From positions 487,001 to 551,000 of the forward strand of contig JAUPFP010000089.1 in NCBI GenBank assembly GCA_036925085.1: 64,000 nt of DNA, given 5' to 3'. This DNA comes from Brachycybe producta (taxonomy: Eukaryota > Arthropoda > Diplopoda > Playtdesmida > Andrognathidae). Position 1 is the first letter of the stretch, and each line of letters opens with the position of its first letter. This document shows positions 26,201 to 38,200 of the stretch, piece after piece. The notes beneath the pieces are model-generated. The model searched no databases and was not told where the DNA came from. It was given only the letters and a program-made list of their open reading frames with translations. Position numbers and translations under genes: made by a program.

Positions 26201-29200
26201 GACAGAGTGTTGGGGGATGGATTATGTTGGTCCTCTTCCGAAATCAATCGGAGGAGTTCAACATATCTTGATTGCAGTGGACTACGCGACGAAGTATTGC
26301 ATCGCCAAAGCAGTGGCAAGAGCAACCGCTCAGGCAGCAATTGCCTTCGTCAAGGATAAAATTGTAAACGAATTTGGAGTTCCTCAGAAGATCATCACTG
26401 ATCGAGGACCCCAATTTTTGAGTAACGAGACTCAAGCGTTTTTCAAGACCTACGCAATCCAGCATGCAGCCACGACAGCCTATCATCCTCAAGCTGATGG
26501 GTTGGCAGAGAGAACGAACCATACAGTCATGGAAGTGGTGAAACGTCACTTGGATGTCCTTCAGCAGCAGGCTGACTGGAAAAAGAAATTAGGTGACGCA
26601 GTTATGGCCTACAATCTGGTAGAACATAACTCAACGAAATTTTCGCCATATCGATTAATGTTCGGGCGCGAGCCCAGGACCACGTTGGATAACATGATGC
26701 CACACGCTCCTATCGTGCCACCGCCCGTAACAGACGAAGCAGAGCAGTCTGATCCAACTCTGGATGCTGCTAAAAAGAATATCGAAGCTGCCCAGGAGGT
26801 GCAGAAAAGAAAGTACGACGAAAAGCATCGTACGATTCCGGATTACAAGCCGGGTCAGAAAGTATTGATAAGAGATCGTGTGCCAAAGCCAGGAATGGCT
26901 CAGAAACTTATCTGGCCATACAAAGAACCTTGCATAGTCACGAAGAAACTAACCGATCTAGTCTACGAGATCGAGTACGTTACTCGATCTGGTTTGACTA
27001 TGAGAGATACTGTCAATGTTCAACAGATGAGACCCTACTACGAGGCCAATGACCTGAGGGCTCCTCAAATGAACTTACCTGACGACATCGAAGAAGTTGC
27101 CAGCGCCAAGGAAGAGTCCGACGCTGATGAGGAAATTATCAACGAAGCAGACGACAACTTACCTGTTGAGAGTACTCCAGAAGTTCGTCGTGAAGAAGAA
27201 GAAGTTATCCCCGATGCCAGCCAAGAAACTCATCTGGAAACTTCTGAAAAAGAAGAAGAGGAAATTCCAGAGATGCCACTGGAACCACCTAAAAGAAAAC
27301 GCGGGAGACCAAAGAAAACTGCTCCAAAAGAACCAGTCCAATTGGATTCCCGTGTGCAAACACGTGGTGGAGAGAAGAAAAATTATGCAGACGCTAATTT
27401 GCCACCAAGATGGGAGAAATTTGGCATTAAAACAACCAAATTGAACCCAGAAACTCAAAGAGAGACACCAGACGACAAAGAAATTCGAATTTACCGCATT
27501 TCGCAGCGCCGTCGGATGGGAGAAATAAATCAAGAGACTTCGCCGCCTCGACCAGTCATGGATGTCCCGAAGTCAAGACGAAGAAGACGACGTCACCAAG
27601 CCCGGAACGAGTACCGAGGCACCAGGTGTTGGCAACCCGTAAGTCCTGAGACGTCCGAGGGAACAGAATCGTCGCCGGACTAGTAGCGCGATTTATTTCA
27701 TAAATTTCTAATTGTATAAAGTGATTTGTTCTTTTTCGTTTTTTTTAGAAATTTTGTATTTTCCAAAATCTGTATAAGTCGATTTTGTTTTATTTGATAT
27801 TTTGTATACCTGTGATACCCCTGGGTCTCTGTGTTTAGATCCAGTCGGGGGGGAGGAGGATTTTTAAGAAAATTCTTGAGAAGTAGGGTACTTCCCGCTT
27901 AGTCGGGGGGAGTGAGACGTTTTGGGGCCGCCGCTATTTTATTAATTTAGCGCCGTTTTGTTTTCTTTAATTTTGTAGGCACTGTGTATTTTGTAGCTTC
28001 TGGGCCACTCGGTACTAATAGGTACCGATTGACCCAGATTCTATTTTTAGCTTGACCTTATCGTTCTCCCCTCTTTACCATTGTATTATCCTTCCACATG
28101 AGTGGATTCTTATCATTTTAATTCGAAGTTGTTTTCGTTTTTTCCCCCTTTTAATTAAAAGGGTGACGTGTCTAATATTTTGGTGACCACTGGTCAATCA
28201 CTTTTGATTGGCCAGTTTGGTTTTTACTTTTGTTTTTGCCCAATCAGGGGCTACTGAGAAAGTGTTCTCAGTATCCTCTTTTTGGGTATAAAAGGCCGTG
28301 TTTTTGTATGTAAGTTAGTTAGTTCTTAAATAACGAACCTATGCCCAATTCTGGCTAGGTTTTTAGATATTATTTTGAATGTTATTATTTCTATGTGTTG
28401 TGTGCTTAAACCAGTTCGATTCGTTTAATGTTGTATCTACGAAATAAACAACGATTTTATATTTAACTTAAACAGTGGTGTTTAATTGTTTTCGAGTTTT
28501 AAATTCCGCGGTTGTGCATTTCATCATTGCAGCTCTTCACCTTTTTGGATACTTCGATGACCCAACAGGTGCAAACCTGCAACACAAGCGAGTGAGTATA
28601 TTTTGCACGATTCTTAGGGCAGATTTACGGACGAAAGTCCGAGAGATACAGAGATTAAAGATCCTCAAGACTGTGAAGTCTTTTGCCAGAGACTAGTGAG
28701 GACATAAAATAGACGTTATATTGGTCTAGTCCTCCCGGACCAGTAGAATTAGTGGCCTAGCCAACCACTATCAATACGAGTGTAAACTCGCTCGTATCAA
28801 CCTAAAAGAGCAGATTCTACTAGAGGAAAAAGGTCCGTCACAATATATATAACTAGTGGGGTAACCCGTCATAAATGACGGGAGCCAAATTCACAGGCAA
28901 TTGTGTCCTGCCTTAGAATTTCTTTTCCTCCGTCCTTTTATGACGTCAGACCAAGTAACAAACCAATTAGAAATTGATGACGTTCATAAAACAACTGAGC
29001 AAAAGAAATTCTAATGCTGGGCACACCCTCCCACTTTTTCTCCCTCGACGTTTCTCTCTCTCTCTCTCTCTCCCCACAAAATACACAAATAGGAAATAAA
29101 CTAAAAAAATGCATAACATGAAAAAACGTTTTGAAGTTTTTTACTTGTGGGGCTGTTAAGCCCTCATGAGGCCTTTTACAGCCTTTTTTAAAACAATTAA

Positions 29201-32200
29201 TTTTAAAAATTAATAAATATTTAATAATTTTAATAATAATTAATTTTAATACAATTATTATTCTTGTACAAGTTTTTTTTTAACTGATTATGATTGCACA
29301 AATTATGGCACTAAATTATGCAAACTTTGGGCCTTAACTATTCTTTTCACCTAAAATTGTCTTTTATTAATTTTTTTCTAAAAAATGATATTTTTAGCCC
29401 TGTTTTAAATTTTTCTTAAGTTTTCAAATGTGTAACACCCAGTAACTCCAAACCATAGCCTGGGGGGTAAACAACTCCTACTTGTCCCTCCCTCCCTCTC
29501 TGTCAGTCTCTGACTCACACTTCTGACTCATATCGAAGTGGCGGATTAATACTCTCAGGACCATGGTGACTTAGACCTGGTTATACTTCGTAGGTGTACA
29601 CAGGTCCAAGGTATAAACGGACCATGCTCCTCTTTGTTCATTGTCCTTACTTGTTCAACTTTTGTATTACGTAGATCTCTATATCCGTACCACATCATGG
29701 GCCCGAGGATGCACCTTTAATATCACAATTCATTCTTGTACTCTTGATGTTTCTGAGCAAGAATGAATAAAGCGTTACAATGAGAAACTGCATTGTCTTT
29801 CTGTCTGGAAACTAATGCTTCTCTAGGCAAGCAAGAGACACCATAAGACAAGGAGACATACAGATCCTGGAGGAGCTACAACATCTTCAATTGGTAACAA
29901 CAAAAGAAGATGTACATCAGCGTCGATCAGGAGAGATGGTCACCATCCTTCTGCGAAGACTACACCCCTGCACAGAAGTATGATCACAATCGATCTCCAT
30001 CCGACTGTTTCTGTAACTCGAATCTTCTTCGTGCGGTCACCACGCGATCGGGAGAAGAAACAGGTTATGGAAAACATCATCATAAGCTGGGTAAAATTAT
30101 GAGGTCGACGTCAAAAGCTCACAAATGTGACCAGCTCTTGTGTAGTCATAAAATTTATTTTGCTCACTTTCACTCTCAAGACCTTCACATTCTACTATAT
30201 TTTCCCCTTTGTAGACCCTGCATCTTCCACATTTGAATAGTGGAAGTAAAACTTATTTGTTTTTTATCAGTTTATAATAGAGGTGGGACGAATCCTAAAT
30301 TTTCTCGAATCCGAATCCTAAAAGGTTCTCAAAACCCTCGAATCTCTTGAATCCTTCCTATAAGAATCCAATATTATTCATTAAGAAGATACAAATAAAT
30401 GAAATAATATTAAATATTAAATTATTAATAATAAAAAACACAATGTGGCACTCAGGGTCGTAACAAGCTGATATTCGTGATCCGGGTACCACCAAAATTG
30501 CAACAATCACCGTTTTTTTGTCTGTGAACGCTTCTATTTGACGTCAATGTAGTTAAAACTAATTTTACCAAAATTTTAAACAGTTTTTTAGGTTAGGATT
30601 CGAGAAATTTGAAAGACAAAAAGCGCAAAAATTCGAGTTTTCGAATCTCGAATATTTTTCAAGATTTACGCGATTTGAGGATTCGAATGTCCCATCTCTG
30701 GTTTATAACTTTTGAAGATGCTTTACTTTCTTGTTTAAAAATGTCAACAGAACTGATGAGTACATTTTTTTCCTGACACTCTGCAAAGTATCGAGTATAC
30801 TTGATACCTTTGAGTATTGATACTTCAAGTATCGAAACTCGGGTAGTAGTATTGAATACTACTTGTACTCATATTCAGTATCAGAGCAACACTATTATAA
30901 ATAAGTGGAAAAACAAAACAAAAATGTTGTTATGAAATGGGCTCTTACACTTAAGCCAAGATGAGCAATTCCCTTGTTGTGCATGTGGTCCAAACCCCAC
31001 AGAATTTGCCGAATGTAATGTGCCACTTCACTTTCAGTGATGCTACTTTGCTTACAGATGGTGTCAAAAAGTTCACCACCCGAGGCACTGAACATAAAAA
31101 AAACAGTCAAAAGAGTCAAGTTTGTACAACTTATAAACTATAACAGATCGTGACTTTAATAAACATTAAAGGATACAGTTCCGTGATGATTGAAAGAGTG
31201 TTCTTCGTTTCGTAGGCATCTCTCGCACGAATGAGATGTCGGTCATGTAACTGGTTCATTATGTCCAGCTCGTGATACATGTAGCCTCTCACGTTTCCCT
31301 TGCCATGCATAGTTTTAGCAGCGTAACTGTTTCCTGTCGATCTCTCCACTGCATGGTAAACAATGCCCTGTGTTCCACTGCACGAAACAAAACGATAATA
31401 ATGTTTTCTAATGAAAAAAAAGACTCATTTCGCACAGACCACTTTGTGTCGTCATACAGTAGTGCCACGTAGTGGTTTACGTGCCTTGATTCGCATGAAC
31501 CACCATTAAAAACACTGGATTGCTTTCAGTGTATTCCACTGGGTATAACATTGATCATCACTGACAATCAGGTGGTGTTCAATTCAATCCAACTCAACTC
31601 AACTCAGTACACCTGGCAGAGGGGGGGGGGGGATATTGCTCCTGATCACAAATGATTGTCATTCCGTTAAAACAAGACATCACTGTTAAATTGAAATCGT
31701 CCTAACAAAGAACTATCAACGGGAAGAGAATTCCATAGTTTAATAACCATTTGGGAAAAAAGACCAAAAATATGCATCAGTTCTAGCCATTTATTCATTT
31801 AAAGTCTTTGAATGCCCGTGTCTTCCCTTACGAGAATGTGTATTCAATAAGTCATTAAGTAGGGCAATATTATCATCTGCCAGCAAACGACGGAAATGGG
31901 CAAGGCTTTGTTCATTTCTTCAGCCTGCTAATGATTCCCAGTTTAGTTCCTGAAGCATAGAAGATAGACTGTCGGTATACATGTATCTTCCTTTCACAAA
32001 TCTTGCAGCCCTATGCTGTACCATTTCTATTTCGCGTTTTAAGTTACTTCTAAATGGGTTCCAAATTGGGGAACAATATTCTAATATAAGTCTCACTAAT
32101 TTAAAATAACAGACATCTTGTGTTCGCCACTTGTGTTTAAACTCTCACACTCATCATCATTCTGGTAACAAACAAAAACAATAACCGTAGCGGTGGCTCA

Positions 32201-35200
32201 TGTGAAATCCCCCTATTTAATCAATTGTCAGCTAAAACCGAATACTTTATGTGTCGATATAAAGTGGTCCGCCTGAAGCGGACCTTAGATATGATAAAAG
32301 CCACAAAACAGGCTGTCAAATAGAATGGCTTAAATGATTCATTTCTTTTTTTTATCAGTAAAACAACTGTCCAAATTACAAAACGTAATTTTTTTATAAC
32401 AAGAATTTCTGTCAAGTTTAGAAACCATACAGCACTCGTTAAACTCTCGAGAAACACATCGAATTACTTACCGTCCTAGTTCATCACCAATATCATAAGT
32501 GTCCTCCATTAACCTTGGATGAGCTCGTATAACCCTCGAATGATCGTACTTGATGAATCCATAATCATTTTCATCCTCTTAAGTTAACAAAGGAAAAAAA
32601 AGAGAAAATTTCCATCTAGTGAGCAAATGATCCTATGCAAAATAAAAAAAAATGGCTCAAACCTTCGACATATAGCATGGCCGAAGAAGTCGCAACACCC
32701 GCAATGTTACGAGCTGCACAAGAGTAAAGACCACCATCTTTTGAAATAACACCGTTAATCGTAAGTGTGCAAAGATCAGGTTCCTTCCATTCAATCTAAT
32801 TAACATAAAAAACATAACATATAGTAAAAAAAACGATTTAAACAAAACACACGAGAAAATACCTTGATTCTGTCCGAAGACACGATCGGATGCCAGTCCT
32901 TATACCACTTGATATCCGGATATGGAACTCCGACAACACGACACTGGAGACTTCCACTCCTTCTGTTCATCAGAGTCTCTTCCTCTAATGGCATAATAAA
33001 CACTGGATGCTCTGAGACACAAAGAAAATATTTCGGTTCGGTTATACCCTCTTTACTCATATATGAGCGGGTCAATTATTCAAAATACCGGCGATTTCAA
33101 GCCGTACTCGTTGTCGAGCTTCACCGTGCTCGTTCACGGCCACACACTCGTAGACTCCGACATCACGGTCTAGCATTCTAAAACACACATCAGTGAAATC
33201 AATAAAATACCATCACAGCAGTGTTTCTCAAACTTTTCACAGTGACGGACCACTACACAAGTTGTCGATGTATATGCGGACCAGGATATAGACATTTGCC
33301 CTAAAGACACTTGCCAAAAGGAACATTTGCCCCAAAACCATTAGCCCTAAAAGGACGTTTGCCTTGAAACCATTTGCCCCAAAGAGACATTTGCCCTATA
33401 ACCATTTGCCTTAAAAGTACATTTGCCCTGAAACCATTTTGTTGTTCTCTCTTTTCATACGGTTTAGTCTTTCGGTGAAGTATATGTCAAATAGGTTCTG
33501 CTAGCCGCAGGCGCGCAAAAAACGCCAAATGGCATAAATTTACACTACTGATTAGGGTAAGTAGTTATAGGGCAAATGTTTCTTTATGGTAAATGGCTTT
33601 AGGGTAAATGGCTTTAGGGCAAGTGTCCATTGGGGAAGTGTCTTTAGCGCAAATGTCCCGCACCCATCCGGACCACCCACCCTAAAAAAGGCCTACTGTG
33701 CATGCACTGGTACTAGTAGCCTTGAGCCAGTAATAGGGGGAGACTCAGTTCGCCCCCATATTGGAGCACAGTGGTGCTTTTATGTTGACTTAGCAGACTA
33801 TAATCTTTTTAACCACAGTTGGAATGCAAAAATATTTCGTCTCCATGGTACCGTTTGAGGACCACTTGGCACACTACTCTGGGCCACAAGTCTGAGAAAC
33901 ACCTTTTTTTACAGGCTTTCAATATCAACCTATTTAAGTAGAGTTTGCATTGTCCATTGCGTGCCACGGCATATTCGTATCGTCCGAGAACTTCGATTTT
34001 AGAATCGTTAAAATTGAAAGATGCATCTGGTGTTGGATAGCCGTAAACCCACCATTCAACGCTCGTCGACTGACCCTTGACACCATACTGAACATCTTGA
34101 TGTCTAAGAAACCGTGGTTCATGAGCTATAAGCAACAAAAAAAAATGCCATCAGCAACGTAATAAACATTTTTTTCTCTTTTTATTAAAATTGCACGTGC
34201 GCTTGTGCGGTCATGTTTGTTTTCTGTGTCAGTGTCACATTGTTAGTCTGTTCGTCTCTTAAGCATTACACAGAACAAATTACGAGAATTCTGAATACTC
34301 TACCATTATAAATGAAATTTAAAAAACTTGAAAGAGCTTTAGAATCTATACGAGGTGGAGTTGCCTGGGGGTTTATAATGGCCATGCAGGCCGCCCATTC
34401 TACGGGGACAGTGAGTAGGACAGTGGTAGTGGGCTTTTACAGTGTTACCAACTTCCTGGAGGCCAGCTGGCCTCCAGGTCATCGACCTCAGCCGTCGTTT
34501 TCTATTATGGTGTAGTGTTATGTAACTGTAATCCTTTTTTAATGTACATTTTACCGTGTGTATTAATTAAAAATGTTATTATTTTCCTACCACTGTGTGT
34601 CCGTGTCACTTTTATTGAGAAGTTGGCCGCGGGGAGGGAGGGGGATTATGGAAAGTAATCACCGCTGTTTCTTCCGTTCTACGGCCGGTAACTCGCGCCG
34701 GTCGCGTGGTCGCCGTTCTTACTCCCGTCGACGTCGGCAAGGATGACTCAGCGGTGGCCGCAACCCTGCAGTTCTTCTGAGGCGACACGAGTGCAATCCT
34801 GCCCACCGGTGAGTTTTAGAGAAAAACTACTGGGGGTTTGTGGACAGCAAGTCGGGTCATTACACATGACGAAAGGGTAGAACACTTCAGTGCCAGCTAT
34901 GCAAATTTCTGAAGCATGAGCTTTTTATTATTTTTTGTATAAATAAGAGCAATTGCTTAGCAGAGCAGATTGAAAATATTCATACCCCATTAAAATTTAA
35001 ACTAAGTCATTAATATAATTTAAAAAATTAAAAATCAATTGACTTCGCATAAAAAGAACTTTATCAAATAGATGCGCCACCAAACAACAGACATTGTCAA
35101 TAAAAAAATCAGAAGTCTACCTACCAATCAACTCAGATGCTGGTGTTTGTCATCTCAAATATTACATTTAATTCCCTATTCAAATACACATATTCCCTAT

Positions 35201-38200
35201 TCATATCGAAGTACTATGTCTGTGATATTTGAATAATCCCACCTGCCACAGAGCTCTCGAGCATATTCGATGGTTGTATTTGAGTTGAATATGAATAGCA
35301 AATGCGTGTGTTTGATTAAGGAATTATGGAAATGTGATGAGCATACATTGTCAACTGAGTAGAAGGAGCAGAATTTTTTTTTAAACTTTGTGGCAACCTG
35401 GTCTGCTCAAACAAATTCTTTTGATTGAGCATACAAACTCTCTATGGTGATCTGCCTGGCAGCTTACAGTAGGCTGCTGGGACGGACGCCATATTGGTGC
35501 CAGCAGATTTCTCACCATTGCAGTCAATAGGTGAGAGGGTCAGAAGTAACCACTGTCCCCTCCAGGCGGCATTGCCTGGAGGTATGGTCTGGTCAGCCAT
35601 TTAATCTGGGCAGTGTGTTGAGGCAGGAGACTAGACTACATCTATGCTGGAGGCCAAGAAGGCCTCCATGGTCAACTGGATTGTTCATCTTTTGTTCTTT
35701 TGGCTTGTTGGCCTTTGTTTACATTCCTTTTGTTGGCTGGTCAAGGAGACCCGCCAATTATGTATATAATCACTGCTTTTGTGTCTGTAAGTAATTAAAT
35801 ATCGTATCATTATTTAATTCCTTGTGTCGTGTCCGGTCATTCTGAAAGTACCGCGGGGAGAGTGGGCTTCCGTGGGGAAATACCACTGTCCTGTTTCGGG
35901 TGGTACACGCGTCGGCTCACGGTGGAACGGGGTTCCACCGCAATGTTCTCGTTGTTGCGACAGACTTTACCGGCGTGTCCGTCAAGGGAGGCTCCAGGAA
36001 GCCAGCGCTACCCTGGTTAACCGTGGAAAGGGCTGCTATGAGTGCAATCCGATTCGCGTAAAGGAGCCTGGTGACCGGGTAAGTTCGATAAATTTATCCG
36101 GTGTATTGTGACGAACCAGTCGGGTTGTTACAATTTATTAATTAAATTAATTAAATTAAGTCACTTCATTTTTAAGTTTTTTTTATAATTTTGTTGACTT
36201 TTTAATTTAAAAAAAAATCATTTTGGTAATTGTTGGGTAAATCTTGACAATATTTCAACACAAAATTGCTGTGGGTAATGGGTGTCTTTAAATTTAACAA
36301 TCTCATAAAGCATAGGTGGGCAACCTATTATTCAATGTAGCCCACAAAGATGTGGGCATAATTCGCCACATCACATAAAAATGAGAAATTGAACCATTTA
36401 TTTTAGTTCAAAATATAACCAATTATATAATTGGGTACAAATCAGTTCTAGTGGAATCAGCCACAAAAATTAGGATAATTTGTTTAAACTGGAATAACAA
36501 TTTAAATGCAAAATTTGACAATTTTTTGTTGTCAATTTGCAAAAATATTGGTTGAATGTCACGAAATGCAACATCTCAACTATGCCTCCAAATTTATATC
36601 ATTATTTTGTCTTTTAAATATTTTTTTAAGTAATTATTTTTTAAAAAAATGGCGATTGGCGATTGGCCACCCTAGGTAGCCCACGCTTGCCATAATGTCT
36701 GCTACATTCTGTAACACTCTATATATCGCGATCCCCCAGAATCTCAGCTTGTTGGTGTCCGACTCTTCACTGTCCCTCTATCTCTGCCGTGCGAACCTAT
36801 TTAGAGTGGAGGGATGCATCTTGAAGCGTGGCTGCTTGGGTGAACCCACCTCATGGGTGAGCACAGGCCCAAGCCTATAAAAGGACTGCGTTTTCCTTTG
36901 TTCTGTTTTCTCAAATTCGTTCACGTCGAATTTATCCGTCAAACATTGGGCCCATGGACACTTCTTTCTTAATTGTAACAGTTCATTCTTTGTATTGTAT
37001 ACTTCTGGACAAAGAATGAATAGTGTTTTCAACAAGAAGTAGCGTTGTCTCCATGTAACTTTAATTCTTTACATCAATCGGAGGCACCATAGGGTAAGGA
37101 GGTAAAACGCCCCATTCCGACGTGGCGATTCTCTAGATGATGGCAGTGACCGCCTCTCTGTTGAATCTTCATCCTCATCAGGAAGTCATCGATCTTCTGT
37201 CTTCAGTCGATCCGTCTTTCGTATCGTATGGTAACCATGCAATGGAGGAAGATGCGAAGACAACAAGTGGCGGAAAAACTCGAAAATCGTCGTAGTGTTG
37301 CCGTGTATGTGAGTAAGAGATCAATCCCCAACACATGTATCCTGCATCATCCAAGGTGGAGGATATATATAGTCTCAAATTCTCACAATTCTGAACAGTG
37401 CTATAACCAATTAAACTTCCACAAACTTCACTGCAACAATTGGTATTAGAAAAAATGTTTCCTTTTTACAATTTTTTGTGAATTTGCATTTGTATTCTTA
37501 TTTTACCTCCATTCGCAGTATAAATTAAAAAAAAACCTATGTTTTTGGATGATCCACCTACCATATTCATCGTGTAGTGGACGGTCAATATCATAGTCTT
37601 TAGGAAAATACGGACTACTTTCTTGTCTAAAATCCAATTCTAAAAAAACATAAAAATTACAATAATCCAGAATAAGAATAAAATATTTTTTTTAAAAAAT
37701 GTATATACGAGAATTCGAACCAGGAGGAAGCTTCGATAGGTGTTTCGGAGGAGTCATTTCAAGTCGTGTACGGTATGCCGTTGCAAAAGGAGACGGATCA
37801 CTTATTCCGTATTTGTTTTCTACCCGGACACGAAATTTGTAGTCACGAAATGGCTCCAGATTTCTTATCTCACAACAACAGCCACGGATGCCTGATCTTG
37901 CATTGAAGAAGTCCCCATTAGGCAATTCACACATGTCCACAATGTAGGTGACCGGAATTGATTTCCCAATTGGAATAGATGGTTTCCAAGACAAAGTCAA
38001 ACGGCGGTCTGTCATTTTAGATATGATCGGCTTGTCTGGTAAAGCTAACGGAATAGCTGAAAAGAAACATTTTAAACAAAAAGCTTACTAAATACTGCTG
38101 AGACTACAATGTTAAAAACCACTAATGATGGCCACTTAGTAATTTATTCTACACATTACTTATTTAAGAAGGATACATCGAAAAATCTCCGCAAAGAGCG

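Larger units (their letters stand above)
20068..28842 (+). mobile_element. Complete Ty3/gypsy LTR retrotransposon
   Basis: Two 930-bp LTRs (20068-20997, 27913-28842) that read as identical, with TGAGACG...GTCACA ends, flanked by 4-bp ATAT. Between them are a candidate PBS, gag, a -1 frameshift signal, an uninterrupted pol (PR-RT-RNaseH-IN order, which is Ty3/gypsy) and a polypurine tract. No env-like ORF and no chromodomain were recognised. It is antisense to the host gene, inside the intron that separates kinase 1 exons 10 and 11. Identical LTRs and open frames indicate a recent insertion. Confidence 0.95.

Noticed and set aside
31618..31633. G-run as a possible polypurine tract of a retrotransposon
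   Set aside because: No LTR follows it. It adjoins a LINE fragment and looks like a simple homopolymer.
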